Source: Paracoccaceae bacterium
GTDB lineage: Bacteria; Pseudomonadota; Alphaproteobacteria; Rhodobacterales; Rhodobacteraceae
Direction: 5' to 3'
Length of the DNA: 35,069 bases
Assembly: GCA_020630695.1 (NCBI GenBank)
Contig: JAHDIS010000046.1
Span: 1-35,069, forward strand
In this document: positions 8,800-16,987 of the stretch, piece by piece
Layout of the letters: each line of letters begins with the position of its first letter
How positions within the stretch are numbered: the stretch's first letter is position 1
Made by a program: the position numbers and the translations under genes
The notes under the pieces: generated by a model
Databases searched by the model: none
What the model was told of the DNA's origin: nothing
What the model saw: only the letters and a program-made list of their open reading frames with translations

Positions 8800-10257
8800 A
8801 TGCGGTTCTTACGCAAAAGCCTGTCGGGACTGTTCCTGGTGGCCGTTACCTTGGGCTTGCTCGTTTACGCGGGTGACATGGTCTTTAAGGCGGTTGAGAC
8901 GCGTATGGCGCAGGAACCCCGGGTGCCACGCGCCCGTGAACGTGTCTTTGCCGTCAACGTTGTGCCCGTCGTTTTCGAAAGCATCACACCGCAAATGTCC
9001 GCTTTTGGAGAAGTACAAAGTCAGCGAACGCTGGAATTGCGTGCTGCCGCTTCGGGGGCTTTGATCGATCTCGATCCGGCCTTTGTGGAAGGCGGACAAG
9101 TCGATGCTGGCCAATTGCTTGCGCGTATTGATCCTGCCGATGCGCAGGCAGCGCTGGATCGGGCACAAAGTGATCTGCTGGACGCGCAGGCCGAACAACG
9201 CGAGGCGGACCGGGCGATTGTATTGGCGCAGGATGAGTTGCTGGCGGCACAAGAGCAGGTCACCCTGCGCGAACAGGCGCTGCAACGTCAGCGTGATTTG
9301 CTGGCCCGGAACGTCGGAACAACGGCAGCGGTGGAGTCGGCCGAACTTGCCCTGTCATCCGCGCGTCAATCTGTTCTGACCCGTCGGCAGGCCGTGGCCA
9401 GTGCAGAGGCCCGGATCGATCAGGCCGCAACTCGTTTGAAGCGGGCAGAGATCGCGCGCGACGAAGCGCAACGCAGGCTCGATGAAACAGAAGTCCGGGC
9501 TGAATTCGCGGGCACGCTGTCGGATGTAACGGTTGTGGCGGGCCGGCTGGTGACTGGGAATGAACAACTGGCCCGGATTGTTGACCCTGATACCCTCGAG
9601 GTCGCCTTTCGAGTTTCGACCCAACAGTATGCGCGTTTGCTGGATGAAGAAGGCCGCCTGCGCAACGCTGCGGTTCAGGTCACGCTGGATGTTTTCGGAA
9701 CGAATATCAGCACGCAAGGCAGCCTGACCCGCGAAGGCGCGGCAGTGGGAGAAGGACAAACGGGGCGTCTTTTGTTTGCCAATCTGGATGCCCCTCGTGG
9801 GTTTAAGCCGGGGGATTTTGTGACCGTCACCATCGAAGAAGCGCCCTTGCGTTTTGTTGCACGGTTGCCGGCCACGGCCGTCAATGCGGCGAACGAGGTG
9901 CTGGTCGTGGGCGAGGACGAAAAGCTGCAGGTTGCTGAAGTTCAGCTAATGCGTCGGCAAGGCAACGATGTTCTGATCCGTGCGCGTGATCTGCAAGGCC
10001 GCGAAGTTGTCGCCGAACGGACACCGCTGCTAGGCGCCGGTATCCGGGTAAAACCGTTGCGCGGCGATGCGGCCAACGTGCCGGAGCAACCGGAAATGCT
10101 CGAGCTTTCAGACGAACGGCGTGCCAAGCTGGTCGCGTTTGTCGAAGCGAACACCCGAATGCCCGCGGAAGCGAAGAGTCGGATTCTGTCACAGCTGGCA
10201 CAAGACAAGGTGCCGGCGCAGATGGTGGAACGTATCGAAGCCCGGATGGGGGGCTAA
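8800..10257 (+). CDS. RND efflux periplasmic adaptor (membrane fusion protein)
   Basis: Periplasmic adaptor of 485 residues that would link the inner-membrane RND pump to an outer-membrane channel. One N-terminal anchor helix lies at about 9-27, followed by the barrel-sandwich half LRAAASGALIDLDP. A long helical hairpin rich in Ala, Gln and Glu covers about 115-230. The second lipoyl half is AEFAGTLSDVTVVAGRLV, then beta-barrel and membrane-proximal domains with FKPGDFVTVTI. A ~50-residue C-terminal extension beginning ELSDERRAKLVAFV is unusual for the family and resembles a small helical domain. CAGGAG lies 9 bases upstream of the start. The pump gene follows after 3 bases. No TolC-like gene is present. 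Confidence 0.93.
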   Translation: MRFLRKSLSGLFLVAVTLGLLVYAGDMVFKAVETRMAQEPRVPRARERVFAVNVVPVVFESITPQMSAFGEVQSQRTLELRAAASGALIDLDPAFVEGGQVDAGQLLARIDPADAQAALDRAQSDLLDAQAEQREADRAIVLAQDELLAAQEQVTLREQALQRQRDLLARNVGTTAAVESAELALSSARQSVLTRRQAVASAEARIDQAATRLKRAEIARDEAQRRLDETEVRAEFAGTLSDVTVVAGRLVTGNEQLARIVDPDTLEVAFRVSTQQYARLLDEEGRLRNAAVQVTLDVFGTNISTQGSLTREGAAVGEGQTGRLLFANLDAPRGFKPGDFVTVTIEEAPLRFVARLPATAVNAANEVLVVGEDEKLQVAEVQLMRRQGNDVLIRARDLQGREVVAERTPLLGAGIRVKPLRGDAANVPEQPEMLELSDERRAKLVAFVEANTRMPAEAKSRILSQLAQDKVPAQMVERIEARMGG

Positions 10258-10260
10258 GCC

Positions 10261-13200
10261 ATGCGCGAGGTTTCCAAAGGCGCTGGCGGCATTCTCAGTT
10301 ATTTTGCCCGTCATCCGACATTGGCAAATCTGCTTTTGGTTATTCTGCTGGCTGCGGGCCTTTTGGCTGCGCCGAATATGCGCGCGCAGTTTTTCCCGGA
10401 TGTCATCATTGATGAAATCACGGTTTCCGTTCAGTGGGACGGGGCCGGTGCCGAGGATGTGGACGCGGCAATTGTTCAGGTGCTGGAACCTGCGTTGCTT
10501 GGGGTTGAAGGTGTTGAATCCTCGCTTGCCAGTTCCCGAGAAGGCCGGGCCAGCATTGAGCTGGAGTTTGAACCGAACTGGGATATGGCCCGTGCCGCGA
10601 CCGACGTGCAAACAGCTGTCGACACAGTCACTGGCTTGCCGGAAGACGCCGAAGAGCCTTCCGTGCGGCGCGGCTTCTGGCGGGACCGGGTCACTGATCT
10701 TGTCATTACAGGGCCGGTCGGTGTCGATCAGCTGGGCAGGTTTGCAGACGAACTGACCACGCGGCTGTTTTCAGAAGGTGTCACACGGACAACGATCCGT
10801 GGGCTAGCAGCGCCACAAACGATCATCGAAGTGCCGTCACAAAATTTGATCGCCTTTGATGTCACGATGGCTGAAATCGCCGCAGCGATCGAGGCCGAGG
10901 TCACCGCTGACCCCGCTGGCGATGTTGGCACGTCCGGTGCGCGCGTGCGGACCGGTGTCGAAAAACGCGGAGCCGACGATATCGAAGGGATCGTGCTGCG
11001 TTCGAACGCCGACCGTTCCAAACTGACGGTCGGGGATGTCGCGCGGATTTATGTCGAAGGCATTGATCGCAACCGCAGCTATTTTGTGGGCGATGACCCG
11101 GCGATTTCGATCCGGGTTGATCGATCTGACCGGGGTGACGCAATCGGCATTCAGGAAACGGTCGAGGATGTAGCCGCCGAGTTTTCAGCATCGCTGCCAT
11201 CTGGCGTTTCCATTGATCTGATCCGAACCCGCGCCGAGGCGATCACTGGCCGTTTGAATATTCTGATGGACAACGGTTTGACCGGTCTCGCCCTCGTGGT
11301 GACGCTGTTGTTCCTGTTCCTGAATGCCCGAACGGCGTTTTGGGTCGCCGCTGGCATTCCAACGGCCATGCTGGCTGCGATTGCTTTGATGTTTGCGGCA
11401 GGACTGACGATCAACATGATCTCACTGTTCGCGCTCATTATCACGCTGGGCATCGTGGTTGATGATGCGATCGTTGTCGGAGAACACGCCGATCATCTGT
11501 ATCGCAAGGGGCTTGATCCCTATGCCGCTGGCGAAGGCGCTGCCATGCGCATGGCCCTGCCGGTTTTCTCGGCCACCTTGACCACTGTTATCGCCTTCTT
11601 TGGTCTTGTGGCGATTGGCGGGCGGTTTGGTGATCTGATCCGGGACATCCCGTTTACCGTGATCGTCGTGCTGCTGGCCTCTCTGGTCGAGTGCTTTTTG
11701 ATTTTGCCAAACCATATGGCTCATGCGTTGAAGGCGTCAGCCAAGGAACATTGGTATGATCTGCCTTCGCGGATTGTGAACCGCGGGTTTGTCTACGTTC
11801 GGGAAAACCTGTTCAGGCCTTTGATGGCAGGTGTCATTGCCGGCCGGTATGTTGTGCTAGCGCTGGCTGTTGTTGCACTGGCATCTCAGGCGGCTGTGTT
11901 CATCCGAGGCGACGTGCAGTGGCGTTTCTTCAACGCGCCTGAACGGTCTTCGGTCACCGGCAACTTTGCAATGGCGCCTGGCGCGACACGCGAAGACACG
12001 CTTGCGCAGATGAAACTCCTGCAGCAAAGCGCTGAGGCGCTTGGCAAGGAATACGAAGAACGCCATGGCCTCAATCCGCTGGACTATGTGATCTCTGAAA
12101 TTGGGGGCAATGCCGGGCGGGGTTTGGCAGGAACAGACACCAAGGACGCTGACCAATTGGGCGGTATCAGCATCGAGTTGATCGAAGCCGATCTGCGCCC
12201 CTATTCCAGCTTTGCGTTTGTCGGGGAACTTCAGGACAAGGTGCAGCGTCATCCATTGGTCGAAACCATTAGTTTCAGGGGCTGGCGATCCGGCCCTGGG
12301 GGCGATGCGCTGGATGTTCAGTTCTATGGCGCGACGGCTGAAACACTCAAAGGCGCATCAACGGATCTGCAAACGGCGCTGCTGCAATTCCCCGAGGTGT
12401 CCGCGGTTGAGGATAATCTTTCTTACGACAAGGAAGAGCTGATCCTTGAATTGACAGCACAGGGACAGGCGTTGGGCTTTGATATCGACGGATTGGGCCG
12501 CGTGCTGCGGAATCGGTTAGGCGGGATCGAGGCGGCGACGTACCCGGATGGTCCTCGCAGTGCCAGCATCCGCGTTGAATTGCCCAGCGGCGAGCTGACG
12601 GCTGATTTCCTGGAACGGACGCGCATGCGCACACCGACCGGGGCTTATGTTCAGCTGGCTGACATTGTCAGCGTGGAGCGGCGGACCGGATTTTCTACGG
12701 TCAGACGCGAAAACGGCATTCGCCTAATTTCGGTTACCGGCGACATCTCAGAAGACGATCCAGCCCGGGCCACCGAAATCATGCAGGCCCTCGAGCAGGA
12801 AATCCTGCCCGGCATCGCTTCGAACCGTCAGGTCGAATACAGACTGTCCGGCCTGAGCGAGCAGGAAGACAGCTTTCTTGCCGATGCCCAGACGGGCCTG
12901 ATCCTCGTACTCTTGGGAATTTACCTTGTGTTGGCATGGGTGTTCGCGAGTTGGACAAGACCTGTTGTTGTAATGGCAATCATCCCGTTCGGACTCGTCG
13001 GAACGATCTATGGCCATGCCTATTGGGATGTTCCGCTCAGCATGTTCACCGTTGTTGGCCTGCTGGGGATGACGGGTATCATCATCAACGATTCCATCGT
13101 GCTTGTTACGCAGATCGATCAATACGCCAAGGACAGAGGCCTGATCCCATCCATCATTGATGGCGCGGCTGATCGACTGCGGCCTGTTTTTTTGACAACC

Positions 13201-13656
13201 GCCACCACGGTTCTGGGCCTGGCGCCGCTTCTCTATGAACGCTCTGCCGACGCGCAGTTTCTGAAACCGACAGTGATTACCCTAGTATACGGTTTGGCGT
13301 TTGGGATGTTGCTGGTGCTGCTGGTTGTTCCGGCTCTGGTGGCTGTTCAACACGACATCGCAAAACTCACGGCCGCGTTCAAACGGTCGCTCCGTTTCCG
13401 GAATATGCAACTGCGGGCAACCATGGTCGGGGCCGCTCTGGCCATGGTTGGATGGCTGGGCGCAACGATGGGTTGGGTGGCGTATTCGGGCGAAATGCTA
13501 CCAGCCCTTTCAGGGATGTTTGGCCAACCCTCAGGCGCGCCGATGATAAAAGCACTGCAACTGTTTTTGGCGGGCAGTGCTGTGATCTCTGTCGCAACCT
13601 ATGCCGCAGCGGGTGTTGCGATGGCAATTGCTCACCGCAGGGCCAATCCAACCTAG
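10261..13656 (+). CDS. RND efflux transporter permease
   Basis: Inner-membrane proton-driven exporter of 1131 residues, within the 1000-1150 range of AcrB-type pumps. The first helix follows YFARHPTLANLLLV, and a large periplasmic loop carries the porter domains. The proton-relay pair Asp401-Asp402 is present in GIVVDDAIVVGEH of helix 4, and the second half repeats the design with GLLGMTGIIINDSIVLV. The C-terminus adds two further hydrophobic stretches (GAALAMVGWLGATMGWV and FLAGSAVISVATYAAAGVAM) beyond the usual twelve helices. It forms an operon with the adaptor. Substrates cannot be read from the sequence; HAE1-like multidrug or lipid export are both possible. Confidence 0.95.
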   Translation: MREVSKGAGGILSYFARHPTLANLLLVILLAAGLLAAPNMRAQFFPDVIIDEITVSVQWDGAGAEDVDAAIVQVLEPALLGVEGVESSLASSREGRASIELEFEPNWDMARAATDVQTAVDTVTGLPEDAEEPSVRRGFWRDRVTDLVITGPVGVDQLGRFADELTTRLFSEGVTRTTIRGLAAPQTIIEVPSQNLIAFDVTMAEIAAAIEAEVTADPAGDVGTSGARVRTGVEKRGADDIEGIVLRSNADRSKLTVGDVARIYVEGIDRNRSYFVGDDPAISIRVDRSDRGDAIGIQETVEDVAAEFSASLPSGVSIDLIRTRAEAITGRLNILMDNGLTGLALVVTLLFLFLNARTAFWVAAGIPTAMLAAIALMFAAGLTINMISLFALIITLGIVVDDAIVVGEHADHLYRKGLDPYAAGEGAAMRMALPVFSATLTTVIAFFGLVAIGGRFGDLIRDIPFTVIVVLLASLVECFLILPNHMAHALKASAKEHWYDLPSRIVNRGFVYVRENLFRPLMAGVIAGRYVVLALAVVALASQAAVFIRGDVQWRFFNAPERSSVTGNFAMAPGATREDTLAQMKLLQQSAEALGKEYEERHGLNPLDYVISEIGGNAGRGLAGTDTKDADQLGGISIELIEADLRPYSSFAFVGELQDKVQRHPLVETISFRGWRSGPGGDALDVQFYGATAETLKGASTDLQTALLQFPEVSAVEDNLSYDKEELILELTAQGQALGFDIDGLGRVLRNRLGGIEAATYPDGPRSASIRVELPSGELTADFLERTRMRTPTGAYVQLADIVSVERRTGFSTVRRENGIRLISVTGDISEDDPARATEIMQALEQEILPGIASNRQVEYRLSGLSEQEDSFLADAQTGLILVLLGIYLVLAWVFASWTRPVVVMAIIPFGLVGTIYGHAYWDVPLSMFTVVGLLGMTGIIINDSIVLVTQIDQYAKDRGLIPSIIDGAADRLRPVFLTTATTVLGLAPLLYERSADAQFLKPTVITLVYGLAFGMLLVLLVVPALVAVQHDIAKLTAAFKRSLRFRNMQLRATMVGAALAMVGWLGATMGWVAYSGEMLPALSGMFGQPSGAPMIKALQLFLAGSAVISVATYAAAGVAMAIAHRRANPT

Positions 13657-13670
13657 ACGGGCTAGCCCGT
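13657..13670. terminator. Palindrome between convergent genes
   Basis: ACGGGCTAGCCCGT is a perfect 14-base palindrome directly after the RND pump stop and overlapping the stop of the convergent DsbD-like gene. It could fold as a 5-bp stem with a CTAG loop on both transcripts. No U-run follows, so its role as a bidirectional terminator is only possible. Confidence 0.3.
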
Positions 13671-14456
13671 GCAGCCCTGAATATCGACAGCCCAACGACC
13701 TTTGAGGATCGTGATGCGCAGACCAGACCGGTTCAGTGCAAAGCTACCACCGTCTACATGGCGCAATTGTGTTTCAGAAATCAGCCGCCCTTGCTTCCAA
13801 TGGCTTTTGGGTTCTGCCACCCAGACCTTGGGATCCGCGGCCTCAATCACAGTTTCAGCTTTGTTCGCGCGGGGCATCGTGACTTCGGTGCGCAGCGTCA
13901 CGCCCTTTGAGTTCGGCTCGATCCGGCAATGAACCGCGCGCACACCTGCTTCTGCGGCGCTCAAAGGAGCATCTGCCAAAGCCGCGGCAATTTTGCCGTC
14001 CGGTTTCTTTGCCGAGGCCGGCAGAATGGCATCAACGCGCACACGATGGGGCAGACAAACATCTTTGCAGATGCCGATATCGATCACGCCTTTCAGCTTG
14101 ATGTCCTGTCCGGCGCCCTTCGCAGCGATCTGAAGCGGAAGTACGATCTCGGTGTCGTACCCGATAGAGCGCATGCCCGATTGCCAAAAAACATGCGGTG
14201 TGGGCCAGTGGACCGCAACCGTTCGCATTCCGCGTGATCCACGCCAGTCAAAATGGGGTGGAATGCCCGCGTCACCCGGGGCGCGCCAATAGGTTTTCCA
14301 ACCCGGAGCAAGCTTGAGATGCAGCGCAGCCATATGGTCGCCGTTGGCCAGCCGCCAGCCGGGACGAAGTTCGGCTTCGATGACGTCGTCAAAGGACTGC
14401 GCCGCCGAAACAGCGGGCAAGACAAGAAGGACCAAAAGGGCAAGAATCCGTTTCAT
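13662..14456 (-). CDS. Stand-alone DsbD N-terminal (alpha) domain protein, periplasmic
   Basis: Protein of 264 residues with a clear signal peptide (MKRILALLVLLVLPAVSAAQ). The rest matches the periplasmic alpha domain of DsbD/ScsB-type thiol reductases: WKTYWRAPGDAGIPP, FWQSGMRSIGYDTEIVLPL and the redox pair GICKDVCLP (Cys130, Cys134). DsbD normally continues into an eight-helix membrane core and a thioredoxin domain; neither is here, and two extra cysteines occur late (in AVHCRIEP and QGCTG). It may accept electrons from a CcdA-like membrane protein encoded elsewhere. I use the ATG, three codons inside a TTG-started frame. It lies head to head with the yqgE gene. Confidence 0.85.
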   Translation of the reverse strand: MKRILALLVLLVLPAVSAAQSFDDVIEAELRPGWRLANGDHMAALHLKLAPGWKTYWRAPGDAGIPPHFDWRGSRGMRTVAVHWPTPHVFWQSGMRSIGYDTEIVLPLQIAAKGAGQDIKLKGVIDIGICKDVCLPHRVRVDAILPASAKKPDGKIAAALADAPLSAAEAGVRAVHCRIEPNSKGVTLRTEVTMPRANKAETVIEAADPKVWVAEPKSHWKQGRLISETQLRHVDGGSFALNRSGLRITILKGRWAVDIQGCTG

Positions 14457-14531
14457 ATCTGTCAAATGGCCGTTTTTCGCATGAATTAAAAGTCACGTTG
14501 AAGCGATTGAATGTGTACAAAGCGCATTGGA

Positions 14532-14560
14532 TTGACACTTTTGCTGATCGTGCTTGCATC
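14532..14560 (+). promoter_or_regulatory. Possible promoter of the YqgE gene
   Basis: A consensus -35 box TTGACA (14532-14537) is followed after 17 bases by TGCATC, a weak match to a -10 box. It lies in the 158-base divergent spacer, 55 bases before the yqgE ATG. Weak -10 boxes are common in Rhodobacterales, but this call rests on the -35 alone. Confidence 0.35.
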
Positions 14561-14614
14561 GGGCGAAACTGGTCGCCATGCTTATTGTATGGTTCAAAAA
14601 ACCCTCAAAGTTCC

Positions 14615-15196
14615 ATGACGGGCGTCCGGAATTTCGAAATATCCGATTTGACGGGGCGAACGCTGATCGCGATGCCAGGAATGGGCGACCCCCGCTTTGC
14701 ACACTCAGTCGTTTTTCTGTGCGATCACTCGGAAGAGGGGGCAATGGGCCTGATCATCAACAAGCCCAATCGCGATGTCGCGATGAAATCTCTGCTGGGT
14801 CAGCTCGATATTGATGCTGGTACACATCTCGAAAACCGAGTGGTCTATTTTGGCGGGCCGGTCGAGATGGGTCGCGGGTTTGTCCTCCATTCCTCGGATT
14901 ATCTCGATACGGGCGGCGCCCTCGAAGTGGTGCCCGGCGTCCACATGACGGGAACCCTGGACATTCTGGAAGAGTTGGCACGCGGCGAAGGGCCATCACA
15001 GTGGCTCATGATGCTGGGCTACGCGGGCTGGGGGCCGAGGCAGTTGGAAGATGAAATCGCCGCCAATGGCTGGCTGGTTTGTGATTTGAATGCCGAGCAG
15101 ATTTTCGGTCTGCCCGACAATCGAAAATGGGAGGCGGCGCTTGAGACACTGGGCGTTTCCTCATTGGTGCTGTCGTCCGAAGGCGGCCGCGCTTAG
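14615..15196 (+). CDS. YqgE/AlgH family protein (DUF179)
   Basis: Protein of 193 residues, close to the family's ~187. It shows GMGDPRFAHSVVFLCDHSEEGAMGLIINKP at the N-terminus in two contiguous blocks, YFGGPVEMGRGFVLH in the middle, and LGYAGWGPRQLEDEI near the end. The family is conserved across Proteobacteria with no firmly proven biochemical function; AlgH was linked to alginate regulation in Pseudomonas. The start is the ATG before TGVRNFEISDL; the frame is open 39 codons further up but that part is not family-like. Its stop overlaps the stop of the convergent ammonia-lyase gene. Confidence 0.92.
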   Translation: MTGVRNFEISDLTGRTLIAMPGMGDPRFAHSVVFLCDHSEEGAMGLIINKPNRDVAMKSLLGQLDIDAGTHLENRVVYFGGPVEMGRGFVLHSSDYLDTGGALEVVPGVHMTGTLDILEELARGEGPSQWLMMLGYAGWGPRQLEDEIAANGWLVCDLNAEQIFGLPDNRKWEAALETLGVSSLVLSSEGGRA

Positions 15197-16404
15197 GCGG
15201 GTTCAGTGCCGTCCATCGGCAAATCGTCAGTCACCATTTTATGGAACATCTCAGGGTCTGTGACGCCTTCTGAACCGATTATGATGATGCGGGATTCAGG
15301 CGTGAGTTTAAGCCGGTCACGAAGCTTGGGATTTAAAGCGCCGCAAAACAATCCGATCAATCCGGCAACGGCGCTTTCTCCGACCTTCAGTCTGGTATCG
15401 CCGCTTTGCCCACTCGCAAGAAGCTTGATTGCCGGAGCAACAAGGTCGTCTGGAATTGTCATATAGGCAGAAACGGATTGCTCCAGAATGTCCCAAGCGA
15501 GTTCTGACGGCTCACCGCAAGAGAGGCCTGCCATAAGCGTTTCGCGTTGTATCCGGACAGCCGTGGGGGATTTGTTTTTTGCACTGGCCATCAGGCAGGA
15601 GGCCAATTCTGGCTCGACGACCACGTTGAGAGGCGCTGTGCTTCCCCAGTGCTGGTAGAATGTCGAAGCGACCGCAGCAGCCAATCCGCCGACACCGCCC
15701 TGTAAAAACACGTGCGTTGCTGGTTCTGTCAGCTCGGATGTGATTTCCCGCGCCATAACGCCGTATCCGGCCATCACATCTTTTGGGATCTCAGAATAGC
15801 CCTGCCAAGACGTGTCAGATACGATAAACCAGCCGTATCGTTCAGCCTCCCATCGGCACTGGGCGACCGCGGCATCGTAGTCGCCATTGACCCGGATGAC
15901 CTTGGCGCCCAGAGCGCGGATTGCCTCCTCGCGCGATGCGCTGACCTCTGCGTGAATGTAGATCCGACACTGAGCTCCAAATCGGCGTGCTCCCCATGCG
16001 ACAGAACGACCGTGGTTTCCATCAGTCGCCGACACGACAGTCATGAGTGAGATGCGATCGCTGTACTTCCCGGTGTGAATGTCTTTGAAAGACACCTTGT
16101 GTCCCAACTGCGTAGTCAATCGATCCTGCAAGACGCGTAGAACGGCGTAGGCGCCCCCTAGGGCTTTGAAGCTCCCCAGACCAAATCGGGCCGCTTCGTG
16201 TTTGTAATGAACAGCGCTCACATTCAGTGCGCTTGCGATCCCGGCAAGTTCGATCAATGGGGTTGGGCGATAGCCGCTCCAGCTTCGGATTTCAGCAGAT
16301 GCCCGGGCAAATCGAGCTTTGGAAAGAACATCTCGAACGGCGGGGCCAAATTCAGGCCGTGCAATATGCAGTTCAGGCTGTGCATTTTGAAAGCAATCAA
16401 ACAT
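15193..16404 (-). CDS. dpaL: Diaminopropionate ammonia-lyase
   Basis: PLP enzyme of 403 residues that splits 2,3-diaminopropionate into pyruvate and two ammonia. The cofactor lysine is Lys80 in RFGLGSFKALGGAYA, the phosphate-binding and catalytic region is SATDGNHGRSVAWGARRFG, and the glycine-rich PLP loop is FLQGGVGGLAAAV. Length fits E. coli YgeX (~398). I start at the ATG preceded by GGAGACGAC; the frame is open 61 codons further but that part crosses the divergent regulator gene. The neighbours are an Lrp/AsnC regulator and an M20 amidohydrolase, a pairing that recalls E. coli ygeX-ygeY. The region is more AT-rich than the flanks. It probably acts in the cytosol in amino-acid catabolism. 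Confidence 0.93.
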   Translation of the reverse strand: MFDCFQNAQPELHIARPEFGPAVRDVLSKARFARASAEIRSWSGYRPTPLIELAGIASALNVSAVHYKHEAARFGLGSFKALGGAYAVLRVLQDRLTTQLGHKVSFKDIHTGKYSDRISLMTVVSATDGNHGRSVAWGARRFGAQCRIYIHAEVSASREEAIRALGAKVIRVNGDYDAAVAQCRWEAERYGWFIVSDTSWQGYSEIPKDVMAGYGVMAREITSELTEPATHVFLQGGVGGLAAAVASTFYQHWGSTAPLNVVVEPELASCLMASAKNKSPTAVRIQRETLMAGLSCGEPSELAWDILEQSVSAYMTIPDDLVAPAIKLLASGQSGDTRLKVGESAVAGLIGLFCGALNPKLRDRLKLTPESRIIIIGSEGVTDPEMFHKMVTDDLPMDGTEPA

Positions 16405-16427
16405 CTTGTCGTCTCCATCTAAGTTTT

Positions 16428-16494
16428 GCGAAAAATTAACTCGCTCAGGTGAGGTGGGAGCTCTAATTGTTGTATTGGAATGAGAAATTTGCGC
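16428..16494. promoter_or_regulatory. Candidate Lrp-type operators in the dpaL/regulator spacer
   Basis: GCGA and TCGC flank an AT-rich 9-base centre at 16428-16444, the shape of an Lrp/AsnC site. A related element in inverted orientation, AAATTTGCGC, lies at 16485-16494; its reverse complement differs from GCGAAAAATT at two of ten positions. The pair spans most of the 101-base divergent spacer, so a wrapped regulator could control both genes. Assigned from pattern and position only. Confidence 0.4.
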
Positions 16495-16505
16495 GGACTG
16501 GAGCA

Positions 16506-16985
16506 ATGAACCAAAGAAATTTACCTGTAACGTTAGATGAGTTCGATTTGGCGATTCTTCGGCTGTTGCAGCAGGACTGCACAACACCGCACCGAAAGCT
16601 TGGTGAACAGGTCAACCTGTCAACAGCGTCGGTTCAAAGACGAATCCGCAAGATGGAAAAAGATGGGGTCATCGCGGCTCAGACGGTTCAGATTAATCCC
16701 AAGTCTGTGGGTCTTCCGCTGACCATTGTTGTTGAGGTTGAATTACAGGCTGAGACGGCGGGCAAAATCGACAAGATCAAAAGAAGCTTCCAGGACGCTC
16801 CTGAAATCCAACAATGCTACTATGTAACCGGTGAAGCTGATTTTGTGCTGATCGTTGTCGTTGGTGACATGTCCGAATACGAAAGCCTGACCCAGCGATT
16901 GTTTTTTCCGAATGAAAACATTCGAAAGTTCCGGACTTTCGTTTCGATGGATCGGACGAAAGTATCGATGCAGTTGAACATCTGA
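16506..16985 (+). CDS. Lrp/AsnC family transcriptional regulator
   Basis: DNA-binding regulator of 159 residues. The N-terminal winged helix-turn-helix spans about residues 8-65 (LDEFDLAILRLLQQD, LSTASVQRRIRKMEKDGVI), followed by the RAM ligand-binding domain with VGLPLTIVVEVEL and CYYVTGEADFVLIVVV. GGAG at 16500-16503 sets the start at the ATG beginning MNQRNLPVT; an earlier ATG in frame at 16467 lacks support. It is divergent from dpaL and most likely senses an amino acid, perhaps 2,3-diaminopropionate, to control dpaL and itself. Sampled lines are about 38-43% GC against about 65% in a neighbouring sampled line, which suggests transfer. Confidence 0.93.
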   Translation: MNQRNLPVTLDEFDLAILRLLQQDCTTPHRKLGEQVNLSTASVQRRIRKMEKDGVIAAQTVQINPKSVGLPLTIVVEVELQAETAGKIDKIKRSFQDAPEIQQCYYVTGEADFVLIVVVGDMSEYESLTQRLFFPNENIRKFRTFVSMDRTKVSMQLNI

Positions 16986-16987
16986 CT

